Shown: positions 53,857-62,625 of the stretch, piece by piece
How the letters are laid out: each line of letters begins with the position of its first letter
Position numbering within the stretch: the first letter of the stretch is position 1
Assembly (NCBI GenBank): GCA_029243245.1
Contig: JAQWSK010000005.1
Location: forward strand, 1-64,000
DNA: 64,000 nucleotides
Direction of reading: 5' to 3'
Source of the DNA: Flavobacteriaceae bacterium
Lineage (GTDB): Bacteria; Bacteroidota; Bacteroidia; Flavobacteriales; Flavobacteriaceae
The notes under the pieces: generated by a model
The model's input: the letters and a program-made list of their open reading frames with translations, nothing else
Databases searched by the model: none
Told to the model about the DNA's origin: nothing
Translations under genes and position numbers: made by a program

Positions 53857-54810
53857 CTAGATGTCGGTGTATTTAAAGTTTGGTAAGAATTTAATTATCT
53901 TATCCCCATTATATAATCTTTTATTAAAAATTGATTTAATTAAACCTATACTCAAATACATTTTTTTTAATCCAATGAATGAAAAAATAAAATCAAAGAA
54001 TAAAATCATGTATAATATTCTTTTATTTAAAGAGAGAGTTGCTTTTCTTAAATTAAGATTTTGCTTTAATTTGGCAATGATTGTTAAATAGCTATAATTT
54101 TTTGCTACTATAATAAATCTTTCATTTGAAATATTGCTCCTCATTAGTTTAATAGAGACTTCAACTACATCATTTACATTAACAAAACCACTTTTACCCT
54201 TTGTGAAAAAACAAAAGGGAGATTTAATAAGCATTTTTTCGATTTTTGATTGTGGAGTATCTGTTTTTATGCATTTTCCCATTATTATTCCTGGATTAAT
54301 TATTACAACTTGAAGACCTTCCTCAATTCCTCTCCAAACTTCTAATTCAGCATTATATTTTGAATATGAATAAAATGTTTTATCATGTGTGTTATTCCAA
54401 ATTGTATTTTCATTAACCTCAATTTTATTTACTTCTTCTCCTAAAGCAGAAATTGAACTTAAGTAAACTAATTTTGTTATTTTTTTATCAATGCAAAGAT
54501 TTACAATATTTGCAGTCCCTCTTATATTAATTTTGTAAAGTTTTTCTTTATCACTGTTCGAAAAGGAGATAAAACCAGCACAATGATAAACATGGGTTAT
54601 ACCATCAAAAGCTTCTTCAAGACAAATAATATTGTTAATATCAGATTTTCTCCAAATTATATTTTCTATTCTCGAATTTGTAGTTTTAAAGAAATCTTCA
54701 ACTAGTCTTTTTTTTCTTTCAGAGCGATATAGCGCAACAACTTTAGTTTTAGATAATTTTTGAAGCAGATTCATGCCCACAAAACCAGTTGATCCAGTAA
54801 TTAATACCAT
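53857..54810 (-). CDS. NAD(P)-dependent epimerase/dehydratase (extended SDR)
   Basis: The ATG at 54810 puts the Rossmann motif (VLITGSTGFVGMN, GxxGxxG) at the N-terminus; the 54825 start adds five residues. The 317-residue protein has HVYHCAGFISFS, LSSISALG and the YSYSKYNAE region with catalytic Tyr-x3-Lys (SYSKYNAE). It resembles sugar-nucleotide epimerases or dihydroflavonol-reductase-like SDRs; the substrate is unknown. It diverges from tyrS. Confidence 0.87.
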   Translation of the reverse strand: MVLITGSTGFVGMNLLQKLSKTKVVALYRSERKKRLVEDFFKTTNSRIENIIWRKSDINNIICLEEAFDGITHVYHCAGFISFSNSDKEKLYKINIRGTANIVNLCIDKKITKLVYLSSISALGEEVNKIEVNENTIWNNTHDKTFYSYSKYNAELEVWRGIEEGLQVVIINPGIIMGKCIKTDTPQSKIEKMLIKSPFCFFTKGKSGFVNVNDVVEVSIKLMRSNISNERFIIVAKNYSYLTIIAKLKQNLNLRKATLSLNKRILYMILFFDFIFSFIGLKKMYLSIGLIKSIFNKRLYNGDKIIKFLPNFKYTDI

Positions 54811-54840
54811 TTTATAAAAATACAATATTTGAGTTTCATT

Positions 54841-54869
54841 TTTTGTTTCATTCTATAAATATATATTTG
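54841..54869 (+). promoter_or_regulatory. Promoter of tyrS (TTTTG-N16-TATATTTG)
   Basis: TTTTG (54841-54845) and TATATTTG (54862-54869) are separated by 16 bp, close to the Bacteroidota -33/-7 consensus. The -7 box lies 18 bp before the tyrS ATG, which supports the start at 54888. Confidence 0.7.
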
Positions 54870-54887
54870 TACTACAACTATCTAATT

Positions 54888-56183
54888 ATGTCAAAAAATT
54901 TTGTTGAGGAGTTGAGATGGCGTGGAATGTTACATGATATTACACCTGATACAGAAGAGTTTCTACTATCAAATAAAACTAGAGGTTATATTGGTTTTGA
55001 TCCAACAGCAGATTCCTTACATATAGGAAGTCTTGTTCAGATAATAATCTTAATGCATTTTCAAAATTATGGATATAGTCCGATAGTTCTTCTTGGTGGT
55101 GCAACAGGAATGATTGGTGATCCTTCTGGAAAAAATGATGAAAGGAAATTACTTGACACTGAGGCATTGGAAAATAATATTGATTCAATTAGATCCCAAT
55201 TTCAAAGGTTTTTAGATTTTAAAAGTGGAAAGAAAAATTCTGCTATTTTAATTGATAACTATGAATGGATGAAAAATTTTAGTTTAATTGATTTTTCAAG
55301 AGAAATTGGTAAAAATATTACTGTCAATTACATGATGGCAAAAGATTCAGTTAAAAAGAGATTAGCAGGTGAATCTAAAGGAGGTATATCATTTACTGAG
55401 TTTACATATCAATTAATTCAAGGGTATGATTTTCTTCATTTGTATGATAATTATGATTGTAAAATTCAAATGGGAGGAAGTGACCAATGGGGGAATATTA
55501 CAACTGGAACCGAATTGATACGTCGAAAATCTAAAGGAAAAGCATATGCTATAACGTGTCCTTTAATAACCAAAGCTGATGGAACTAAGTTTGGCAAAAC
55601 GTTAGATGGAAACATTTGGCTAGATAAAAAAAGAACTTCAGTATATAAATTTTATCAATATTGGTTGAATACTTCTGATGAGGACGCTTCATCATATATC
55701 AAAATATTTACTTTTTTAGAATTAAGTTTAATTGAAAAGATTATAAAGAAGCATAGTAATGCTCCTCATTTAAGAGTTCTACAATTTGAATTAGCTGATT
55801 TTGTTACCGAATTAGTTCATGGCAAAGAGGAATTAAATAAAGTTAAAAGGGCTTCTAATATATTATTTGGTAAAGACACCTCAAAATCATTGATGAAGAT
55901 TGACTCTAGTACTTTTGTAGAAATATTTGAAGGAGTTCCTCAAGCAGAATTTTCAAAAAAAATTCTTAATGAAGGGTTATCAATAATTTCTGCTTTATCA
56001 AATGAAACGGGTTTTCTTAAATCGAATAGCGAAGCTAGAAGATCATTAAAAGAAAAGTCGATTTCAGTAAATAAATTAAAAGTATCGGAAGATTACAATT
56101 TAACTATATCTGATTTAATTGGAGATCAATTTATTTTGCTGCAAAGAGGAAAAAAAAACTATTTTGTCTTAAAATTTAATTAA
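54888..56183 (+). CDS. tyrS: Tyrosyl-tRNA synthetase
   Basis: The ATG at 54888 (MSKNFVEELRWRGMLHD) is chosen because an earlier in-frame ATG lies before the promoter. The 431-residue class Ic synthetase has GFDPTADSLHIGSL (HIGH-like), QMGGSDQWGNITTG and KFGKT (KMSKS-like) motifs, and a C-terminal S4 RNA-binding domain (EARRSLKEKSISVNKLK). It charges tRNA-Tyr. It overlaps the convergent LuxE-like gene by 8 bp. Confidence 0.97.
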   Translation: MSKNFVEELRWRGMLHDITPDTEEFLLSNKTRGYIGFDPTADSLHIGSLVQIIILMHFQNYGYSPIVLLGGATGMIGDPSGKNDERKLLDTEALENNIDSIRSQFQRFLDFKSGKKNSAILIDNYEWMKNFSLIDFSREIGKNITVNYMMAKDSVKKRLAGESKGGISFTEFTYQLIQGYDFLHLYDNYDCKIQMGGSDQWGNITTGTELIRRKSKGKAYAITCPLITKADGTKFGKTLDGNIWLDKKRTSVYKFYQYWLNTSDEDASSYIKIFTFLELSLIEKIIKKHSNAPHLRVLQFELADFVTELVHGKEELNKVKRASNILFGKDTSKSLMKIDSSTFVEIFEGVPQAEFSKKILNEGLSIISALSNETGFLKSNSEARRSLKEKSISVNKLKVSEDYNLTISDLIGDQFILLQRGKKNYFVLKFN

Positions 56184-57165
56184 ACACCATTAAATTACAT
56201 CCTCTTATTTCAGCTTGATCAAACCTTCCTAAAACTTCAAACCTTCCATCTGAATATACTTTTCCTAAATCTTCTGTAGCTATAAAAGGGCAACTATCAG
56301 AATTTGCTAAATCTATTATATTTAGTCCTCCCATTTGTCCGAATTCACAAATTGTTAATGGATCATCTATTTCTCTTGATAAAACTTTCATCCATGGAGG
56401 ACACTCAAATAATCCATTTTTAATTGAATAAGCTTGAGATAGTAATTCAGTCATTCCATATTCAGAATGAATTGATTTAACACCAAATCCATTACATAGT
56501 TTTTCATGAAGTTCATTTCTGATTAATTCTTTTCTCTTTCCTTTCATTCCTCCTGTTTCAATGATTGTTGTGTGCTTCAATTTTATTTTATTCATTTCAA
56601 TAAAACTTAATAGAGCATAAGAAACACCGATGAGAATTGTTTTTTGATTTTTTGAGTCAAGATCTAAAAGTACATTGTATAGTTTTTCGAACTCATCCAA
56701 ATAAAACCCACTTACATTTGAGTTACTTTGTTTTATTAGGTCAGAAACCATATAAATTAGTGAAGAGTTCTTTCTTTCCTGAGATCCTGGTAGAAGAGCT
56801 AATATTACCCAATCACTAGGTTTTCCATAAAACAATTCAAATGATTTAGAAAAACTTTTCTTATAATCAATAGTATTTTTTAAAAAATGCTGTGATGGGG
56901 TTTTGTTTGTTGTTCTACTTGATTTAAATATTATTTTTGATTTTTCAGAAAATCTTTTGACTTTATGGGTTTTAAAAAATGAAATTGGAAGAAAAGGGAT
57001 TTCTCTAATTGAATTAATAGAACTTGGAGGTTTATTGATTAAATCACAATAGCTTCTATATACAGAGTTTGAATTATAATGCCTGGATAAAAGCTTAAAA
57101 CAAGCGATTTCAAAATTTTTCTCTGACTCTATATTATAAAAATAATTATTTAATTTCATTATCAT
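56176..57165 (-). CDS. LuxE-like acyl-protein synthetase/acyltransferase
   Basis: The 329-residue protein resembles the LuxE/acyl-protein synthetase branch of the adenylate-forming superfamily: SSRTTNKTPSQHF (about 82-94) matches the ATP-binding SSGTT-type loop, SEYGMTELLSQAY the A5 motif, and EVLGRFDQAEIRGCNLM the C-terminal A7-A8 region. LuxE activates fatty acids for transfer to a protein thiol. Bacteroidota homologues without lux genes have no known substrate. An ATG six bases downstream (57159) is an alternative start. Confidence 0.85.
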   Translation of the reverse strand: MIMKLNNYFYNIESEKNFEIACFKLLSRHYNSNSVYRSYCDLINKPPSSINSIREIPFLPISFFKTHKVKRFSEKSKIIFKSSRTTNKTPSQHFLKNTIDYKKSFSKSFELFYGKPSDWVILALLPGSQERKNSSLIYMVSDLIKQSNSNVSGFYLDEFEKLYNVLLDLDSKNQKTILIGVSYALLSFIEMNKIKLKHTTIIETGGMKGKRKELIRNELHEKLCNGFGVKSIHSEYGMTELLSQAYSIKNGLFECPPWMKVLSREIDDPLTICEFGQMGGLNIIDLANSDSCPFIATEDLGKVYSDGRFEVLGRFDQAEIRGCNLMVFN

Positions 57166-57300
57166 TAGAACAAAATTAAATATTTAAAAATACATTCACT
57201 TTTAAAATATAAACTAGAAAAATTATAATTTATGGTAATGTTATATTAATTTAAAATAGATAAATAATATAATGTTTAGATTCGTAATAATTATATATCC

Positions 57301-57987
57301 ATGGATAATAATAAAATTAAAATATTGTTAGTTGATGACGAGCCTGATGTGTTAGAAGTTTTGTCATATAATCTTTTAAATCAAGAGTATCAAATATTTA
57401 CAGCTAGTGATGGGTCTGAAGCAGTTATTAAAGCTGTTGAATATATGCCTCACTTAATTATAATGGATGTAATGATGCCGAATATGGATGGAATTGAAGC
57501 ATGTAAGATATTAAGAAAGGATTCAAAATTTAATAATACAATTATAATGTTCCTAACCGCAAGGGGAGAAGATTACTCCTATGTTGCAGCTTTTGACGCT
57601 GGTGCTGATGATTATGTAACAAAGCCGATTAAACCTAAGGTTTTAATGTCTAAAGTAAAATCTTTGTTACGTAGATTAAATAATACTGATTTAAATGAGG
57701 AGCTTATAAAAACAGGAAGTCTTTTAATAGATAGAGAAAAATATAGTGTTATTTACAATGGTAAAGTCTTTTCACTTCCTAGAAAAGAATTTGAATTATT
57801 ATATTTTTTAGCATCTAAACCAGAAAAAGTTATTAAAAGAGAAAAAATAATGGAAAAAGTATGGGGTTCAGAAGTAGTAGTAGGAGATAGGACAATTGAT
57901 GTTCACATAAGGAAGCTGAGAGAAAAATTTGGAGATGATTATTTTGAAACAATAAAAGGTGTTGGGTATAAATTTATTAGCAAATAA
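57301..57987 (+). CDS. PhoB/OmpR-family response regulator
   Basis: The 228-residue regulator has a receiver domain with acidic pair Asp12-Asp13, phosphoacceptor Asp56 (IIMDVMMPNMDG) and Lys in YVTKPIKP, and a C-terminal winged helix (LPRKEFELLYFLASKPEKV, WGSEVVVGDRTIDVHIRKLREKF). It pairs with the sensor kinase 12 bp downstream. A phosphate-type (PhoB) or general envelope role is possible; no PhoU or Pst gene is near. Confidence 0.94.
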   Translation: MDNNKIKILLVDDEPDVLEVLSYNLLNQEYQIFTASDGSEAVIKAVEYMPHLIIMDVMMPNMDGIEACKILRKDSKFNNTIIMFLTARGEDYSYVAAFDAGADDYVTKPIKPKVLMSKVKSLLRRLNNTDLNEELIKTGSLLIDREKYSVIYNGKVFSLPRKEFELLYFLASKPEKVIKREKIMEKVWGSEVVVGDRTIDVHIRKLREKFGDDYFETIKGVGYKFISK

Positions 57988-57999
57988 GATTTATAATTA

Positions 58000-59025
58000 G
58001 TGAAAAAAAATAAAAATCTTGCAGACTCATTGTTTATCTCATTTGGAGTTTACATAATACTTATAATCATTTTTTTATTATCAAAATTTATTTTTGTTGA
58101 CGTCACTTTTTTAATAATCTCAAGTGTTATCTCTTTTTTATGCATTTTTTTATTTATCAATATTAGTTTGAGATATTTTTTAAATAAAAGTGTTAAAAAA
58201 TTATTAGATGAGTTTTATTCTAAAGAGCATAATTTAGATAATAAATATAACATAACCAATTTAGAATCTTTATCTAAAAGCCTTGAGAAATATGCTAGTG
58301 AAAAAAAATTAGAAATAGAATTATTAAAAAATCAAGACAATCATCGAAAAGATTTTATTGGAAATATATCTCATGAATTAAAGACACCTTTATTTACAAT
58401 TCAGAGCTATATTTTGACTCTTATTGAGGGAGGTTATAATGACCCGAATATTTTAAAAAAGTATTTAAAAAGATCTTCAAAAGCTGTAGACAGATTAATA
58501 TATTTAGTAAAAGATCTTGATTTAATAACTCAATTTGAATCAGGAGTAAAAAACATTGAATTAAATTCTTTTGATTTATTAAGGATCATAAAGAATGTAT
58601 TCGAATTATTAGAAATTCAATCTAATAAAAGAAATATTTCATTAGTTTTTGATCGAGAATATTTAGTATCAATCAATGTTCTTGCCGATGAAGAAAGAAT
58701 TCAACAAGTCATTACAAATTTGATTATGAATTCTATTAAATATGGTATTGATAATGGAACAACCGAAGTTAGTATTCAAGATTTAAATGAGAATAAATTA
58801 ATTATTCGAATTACTGATAATGGTATGGGTATAAATAAAGAGCATTTATCCAGGTTATTTGAAAGATTTTATAGAGTTGATAAGTCAGGAAATAGAAAAA
58901 AAGGAGGATCTGGACTGGGGTTAGCTATAGTTAAGCATGTAATTGAAGCTCATCAAGAAAAAATATATGTGGAAAGTACAAAAGGTATAGGTTCAGAGTT
59001 TTCTTTTACTTTACAAAAAGCATAA
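58000..59025 (+). CDS. Sensor histidine kinase (PhoR-like, no sensor domain)
   Basis: The 341-residue kinase starts at GTG. Two helices (about 10-33 and 36-60) are almost back to back, leaving no periplasmic sensor loop. A short coiled-coil linker (about 65-112) leads to the HisKA dimerisation box with His125 (FIGNISHELKTPL) and the HATPase domain (NLIMNSIKYG, ITDNGMGI, FYRVDK, GGSGLGLAIVK). It should phosphorylate the adjacent regulator. The stimulus may be sensed in the membrane or via a partner. Confidence 0.93.
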   Translation: MKKNKNLADSLFISFGVYIILIIIFLLSKFIFVDVTFLIISSVISFLCIFLFINISLRYFLNKSVKKLLDEFYSKEHNLDNKYNITNLESLSKSLEKYASEKKLEIELLKNQDNHRKDFIGNISHELKTPLFTIQSYILTLIEGGYNDPNILKKYLKRSSKAVDRLIYLVKDLDLITQFESGVKNIELNSFDLLRIIKNVFELLEIQSNKRNISLVFDREYLVSINVLADEERIQQVITNLIMNSIKYGIDNGTTEVSIQDLNENKLIIRITDNGMGINKEHLSRLFERFYRVDKSGNRKKGGSGLGLAIVKHVIEAHQEKIYVESTKGIGSEFSFTLQKA

Positions 59026-59081
59026 CTTTATAAGTTATTTAATCATTAAAAAATAAGATCTTAACTTAATAATTATGTTTT

Positions 59082-59765
59082 GTGGGAAGTAAAAATAAAC
59101 TAAGGCGATTTAAAGAAAATGAAAATTTTCCAAACGTAATTCAACCTAGTCGAAGCGCTTTAGTTATTGATGATTTTAATCTTAAGGGGAAATGGGGGAG
59201 AGATTGGTTTAATAACGATAATCAAATAATTATTGAATTAGGTTGTGGTAAAGGAGAATACATAATTTATCTAGCAAAAAAACATCCAAATAAAAATTTT
59301 ATTGGAATAGATATTAAAGGGGCTAGATTTTGGAAAGGAGCTAAAAAAGCAATTGAAGAAAAAATTTCAAATATTGTGTTTATTCGATCTCAAATTGAAT
59401 TGATTTCAAATATTTTTGCAAGTGATGAAATCTCTGAAATATGGATAACATTTCCTGATCCTCAGATTAAATATAAAAGAACTAAACATCGAATTATAAA
59501 TCCTGAATTTTTAGCTAAATACAAATCTATTTTAATTAATAAAGGTATAGTTCACTTAAAAACTGATAGTGAGTTTTTACATGGTTATTTACTTGGATTA
59601 TTAAAAAATATGCCATGCCATATAAATTATGCGAATCATGATATCTATCATAGCATGAATGTTCCTGAAGAAGTAACTGATGTTCAAACCTTTTATGAAA
59701 AAATGTTCTTAAAACAAAACAGACCTATTACATACTTACAATATTTTTGGAATGAGAAAAAATGA
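59082..59765 (+). CDS. trmB: tRNA (guanine-N7-)-methyltransferase
   Basis: The 227-residue SAM-dependent enzyme methylates G46 of tRNA. It starts at GTG (GSKNKLRRFKENENFPNV is the usual flavobacterial opening). Motifs: ELGCGKGEYIIYLAKKHPNKNFIGIDIKG (SAM site, split), ITFPDPQIKYKRTKHRI and LKTDSEFL. Its 3' end overlaps the next gene by 14 bp. Confidence 0.95.
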   Translation: MGSKNKLRRFKENENFPNVIQPSRSALVIDDFNLKGKWGRDWFNNDNQIIIELGCGKGEYIIYLAKKHPNKNFIGIDIKGARFWKGAKKAIEEKISNIVFIRSQIELISNIFASDEISEIWITFPDPQIKYKRTKHRIINPEFLAKYKSILINKGIVHLKTDSEFLHGYLLGLLKNMPCHINYANHDIYHSMNVPEEVTDVQTFYEKMFLKQNRPITYLQYFWNEKK

Positions 59766-60105
59766 AGGACTTTTTTTTGAAAATGTATACGAAGTTGTGA
59801 ATAAAATTCCTTTTGGAAGAGTGACTAGTTATGGCTTAATAGCAAAATATTTAGGATCTCCCCAATCTTCAAGAATGGTAGGATGGGCAATGAATGCTAG
59901 TCATAAAATTCCTGAGTTGCCAGCACATAGAGTTGTAAATAAGATAGGTCTATTAACTGGAAAACACAATTTTGAAGGAACTAATTTAATGCAACAATTA
60001 TTAGAATCTGAGGGAGTAGAAATCAAGAATAATCAAATTGTAAATTTTTCCTCTTTATTTTGGGATCCTTCTATGAGCTTACCGCCATTTAAAAATAAAG
60101 TATAA
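59752..60105 (+). CDS. Alkyltransferase-like (MGMT-fold) DNA-repair protein
   Basis: The 117-residue protein matches the C-terminal DNA-binding part of O6-methylguanine methyltransferase: FFENVYEVVNKIPFGRVTSYG (split), SSRMVGWAMNAS (arginine finger) and LPAHRVVNKIG. The catalytic cysteine of PCHRV is Ala (Ala58), so it cannot accept alkyl groups and belongs to the ATL type, which flags bulky O6-alkylguanine for nucleotide excision repair (family knowledge). It is coupled to trmB by a 14-bp overlap. Confidence 0.9.
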   Translation: MRKNEGLFFENVYEVVNKIPFGRVTSYGLIAKYLGSPQSSRMVGWAMNASHKIPELPAHRVVNKIGLLTGKHNFEGTNLMQQLLESEGVEIKNNQIVNFSSLFWDPSMSLPPFKNKV

Positions 60106-60132
60106 ACATAGATTCTTTGCTTGTATTTGAAC

Positions 60133-60140
60133 TATATTTG
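60133..60140 (+). promoter_or_regulatory. -7 box upstream of the Mrp gene
   Basis: TATATTTG fits TAnnTTTG and lies 15 bp before the Mrp ATG at 60156. A TTTG at 60116-60119 is only 13 bp upstream, short for a -33 element. Confidence 0.45.
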
Positions 60141-60155
60141 CTTTAATAATAAGTG

Positions 60156-61289
60156 ATGAAAATAAGTAAAGAATCCGTAATAAATGTTCTTAAAACTATT
60201 ATTAATCCTGAAAGTGGAGAGGATTTAATAACTAGTGGCAGAGTAACAAATATCCAAATTTTTGGTGATCAGATTGATATAGATGTAAAAATAAATAACC
60301 CTAGCCTTCAGGCTCGAAATAAAATGGAGGGTGAAATACGTAAAGCAATTCATTCAAAAATTCAAGCCAAAGCAAAAATTAGAACTAATATCAAAGTTAA
60401 TCCTTCAAAGCCATCTGCTTCTCAGCCTATTAAAGGTCAACCTATACTTGGAATTGAATCTATCATTGCTATTGCATCAGGTAAGGGAGGAGTAGGTAAA
60501 TCAACGGTTACTGCTAATATTGCTGTAACTTTGGCAAAGATGGGATTGAAAGTAGGAGTTTTGGATGCTGATATTTATGGACCTTCTATGCCACAGATGT
60601 TTGATTTAGAAGGAGAACGACCACTTGCTAGAGAAATAGATGGAAAATCTAAGATGCAACCACTTGAAAGTTACGGTGTAAAAATATTATCCATAGGGTT
60701 TTTTACTAAACCTGATCAAGCGGTTATATGGAGAGGGCCTATGGCTTCAAAAGCACTTAATCAACTTATTTTTGATGCTGCATGGGGAGAGTTAGATTTT
60801 TTATTGATAGATCTTCCACCAGGAACAGGTGATATTCATTTAAGTATTGTCCAATCATTACCTATTACTGGAGCTGTCGTTGTTAGTACACCTCAGCAAA
60901 TTGCCTTAGTTGATGCAAGAAAAGGAATAGCAATGTTTCAACAAGAGACAATACAAATTCCTATTCTAGGAATTATTGAAAATATGGCTTATTTTACTCC
61001 AGAGGAATTACCAGATTCTAAGTATTATATCTTTGGAAAAGATGGAGCTAAAGACTTATCAGAATCTAAAAAGATACCTTTTTTAGGTTCTTTGCCATTG
61101 ATGCAAACTGTTAGAGAAGCAGCTGATTATGGAAGGCCAGCTGCTCTTCAAGATGATAGTTTGGTTGCTGATTCTTTTATTTCAGTAACTCAAGAATTAG
61201 CATATCAGGTTATAAAGAGAAATAAAAGTCTACCTCCAACAAAAGCAGTTGAAATAACTAATATGACAGGATGCAGTGCAGTTAATTAA
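60156..61289 (+). CDS. Mrp/NBP35-family ATP-binding Fe-S carrier protein
   Basis: The ATG at 60156 (MKISKESVINVLKTI) is used; a GTG just before it is less likely. The 377-residue protein has an N-terminal MIP18/DUF59-like domain (1-90), then a P-loop NTPase with deviant Walker A SGKGGVGKST (about 108-117), VGVLDADIYGPSMPQMF and DLPPGTGDIHLS. Mrp/ApbC carriers bind and deliver [4Fe-4S] clusters. The CxxC normally found in the ENMAYF... region is absent (TPEELPDSKYYIFG). It starts an operon with a NifU-type scaffold and a ferredoxin. Confidence 0.92.
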   Translation: MKISKESVINVLKTIINPESGEDLITSGRVTNIQIFGDQIDIDVKINNPSLQARNKMEGEIRKAIHSKIQAKAKIRTNIKVNPSKPSASQPIKGQPILGIESIIAIASGKGGVGKSTVTANIAVTLAKMGLKVGVLDADIYGPSMPQMFDLEGERPLAREIDGKSKMQPLESYGVKILSIGFFTKPDQAVIWRGPMASKALNQLIFDAAWGELDFLLIDLPPGTGDIHLSIVQSLPITGAVVVSTPQQIALVDARKGIAMFQQETIQIPILGIIENMAYFTPEELPDSKYYIFGKDGAKDLSESKKIPFLGSLPLMQTVREAADYGRPAALQDDSLVADSFISVTQELAYQVIKRNKSLPPTKAVEITNMTGCSAVN

Positions 61290-61294
61290 TTATT

Positions 61295-61537
61295 ATGAAA
61301 AGTATTGATGTCAAAAAAAAAGTACTAATAGCTTTAGATGAAATTAGACCATTTTTAGCTTCTGATGGGGGAGATATATCTTTAGTGTCAATTGAAGACA
61401 ATAGGGTTGTTAATGTTCAACTTCATGGAGCATGTGTTTCTTGTAGTGTAAATCAGATGACTCTTAGACAAGGAGTTGAAATGACTATAAAAAAACATGT
61501 TCCTCAAATTGAAAAGGTAGTTAGTTTAAAATCTTAA
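61295..61537 (+). CDS. NifU C-terminal-domain Fe-S scaffold protein
   Basis: The 80-residue protein is a stand-alone NifU-like domain: RPFLASDGGDISLV (18-31) and HGACVSCSVNQMTLRQGVE (44-62) with Cys47 and Cys50 as the cluster-binding pair. It carries or transfers Fe-S clusters and lies 5 bp after mrp, so the two probably act together. Confidence 0.93.
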   Translation: MKSIDVKKKVLIALDEIRPFLASDGGDISLVSIEDNRVVNVQLHGACVSCSVNQMTLRQGVEMTIKKHVPQIEKVVSLKS

Positions 61538-61547
61538 TCATTAATTA

Positions 61548-61871
61548 TTGAAAAATAAAATTTCTATAAAAGTTCTAGATAGAGATGGAATATATCATAT
61601 TTTGAATATTCCGACTGACATGAGCCTTAACCTTATGGAAGCATGCAAGGCTTATAATATACCAGTAGAAGGTATTTGTGGTGGAATGGCTTTATGTGCT
61701 TCTTGTCAATGTTATATTATTTCATCTCATGATTTAGTTGAAAAAACTGATGATGAAGATGCTATGTTGTCTGAAGCTTTTAATGTAAAAAAGAACAGTC
61801 GTTTAGGTTGCCAAATAAATATTACAAAAGATTTAAACGGGCTTGAGATTCAACTAGCTCCTCAGGAATAA
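61548..61871 (+). CDS. Adrenodoxin-type [2Fe-2S] ferredoxin
   Basis: The 107-residue ferredoxin starts at TTG, 10 bp after the NifU-type gene; no ATG gives a full fold. The cluster ligands are Cys44, Cys50 and Cys53 (C-x5-C-x2-C in ICGGMALCASCQC) and Cys88 (RLGCQI), the adrenodoxin/ISC pattern. It can donate electrons for Fe-S assembly or serve a monooxygenase. A hairpin-capable stretch (CGAAATCAATTTCG, 61878-61891) follows without a clear T tract. Confidence 0.92.
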   Translation: MKNKISIKVLDRDGIYHILNIPTDMSLNLMEACKAYNIPVEGICGGMALCASCQCYIISSHDLVEKTDDEDAMLSEAFNVKKNSRLGCQINITKDLNGLEIQLAPQE

Positions 61872-61972
61872 ATAAAACGAAATCAATTTCGGTTTCGAAA
61901 CTTTTGAAAATCAAATTTTTAATAGTATAAATTTTTTAAATCTGTTATTTTAGAAAAATTAATATATATAAC

Positions 61973-62623
61973 ATGAAAAGTGCAATTTTTGATTTAGATG
62001 GGGTTATTGTAGATACAGCAAAATTTCATTTTTTGGCTTGGAAAAAAATATCTCAAAAATATGGCTATGAATTAGATGAGACTCAAAATGAGAAGCTTAA
62101 GGGTATTAGCAGATCAGATTCTTTAATTAATATTTTAAAATGGTCTAATAAACAAATCTCAAAAATAGAATTCACTAAAACTTTAGAAGAGAAAAATATC
62201 ATTTATCTTAATCTGATTAAAAATTTAACTAAAGAAGATACACTTCCAGGTGTATTTAAAATTCTTAGTTTTTTAAAAAAAAAGGGAATAAAAATTGCTT
62301 TGGGATCAGCAAGTAAAAACTCAATAATAGTTTTAAATAAACTTTCACTAACAAAATATTTTGATGTTATTATAGATGGCAATGACGTTGTTAATTCTAA
62401 GCCAGATCCTGAAGTTTTTATTAAAGGAGCAAAAGAACTTGGCGTCTCTTGTGAAGAATGTATTGTTTTTGAAGATTCTGAAGCTGGGGTTAAAGCTGCT
62501 AGATTTGCTAAAATGAATGTTGTTGGAATATGTAATTCAAAAAAAGAACTAAAAAACACTTTGTTTAATATAGAAGGATTTTTGTCAATTAAATCAAATA
62601 AAATTTTAAAGCACTTCTTGTAA
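61973..62623 (+). CDS. pgmB: Beta-phosphoglucomutase
   Basis: The 216-residue HAD-superfamily enzyme interconverts beta-glucose 1-phosphate and glucose 6-phosphate. FDLDGVIVDTAKFH (6-19) carries nucleophile Asp7 and acid/base Asp9; KLKGISRSDSL is the substrate-specific loop; GSASKN and DSEAGVKAARFAKM complete the HAD motifs. It lies 2 bp before the GH65 gene, the standard pair for disaccharide phosphorolysis. Confidence 0.94.
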   Translation: MKSAIFDLDGVIVDTAKFHFLAWKKISQKYGYELDETQNEKLKGISRSDSLINILKWSNKQISKIEFTKTLEEKNIIYLNLIKNLTKEDTLPGVFKILSFLKKKGIKIALGSASKNSIIVLNKLSLTKYFDVIIDGNDVVNSKPDPEVFIKGAKELGVSCEECIVFEDSEAGVKAARFAKMNVVGICNSKKELKNTLFNIEGFLSIKSNKILKHFL

Positions 62624-62625
62624 AA

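Noticed and set aside
61878-61903. Hairpin-capable CGAAAT-CA-ATTTCG followed by GTTTCGAAAC after the ferredoxin gene
   Set aside because: Stem is short and no T tract follows, so I did not call it a terminator, although it may mark a transcript end.
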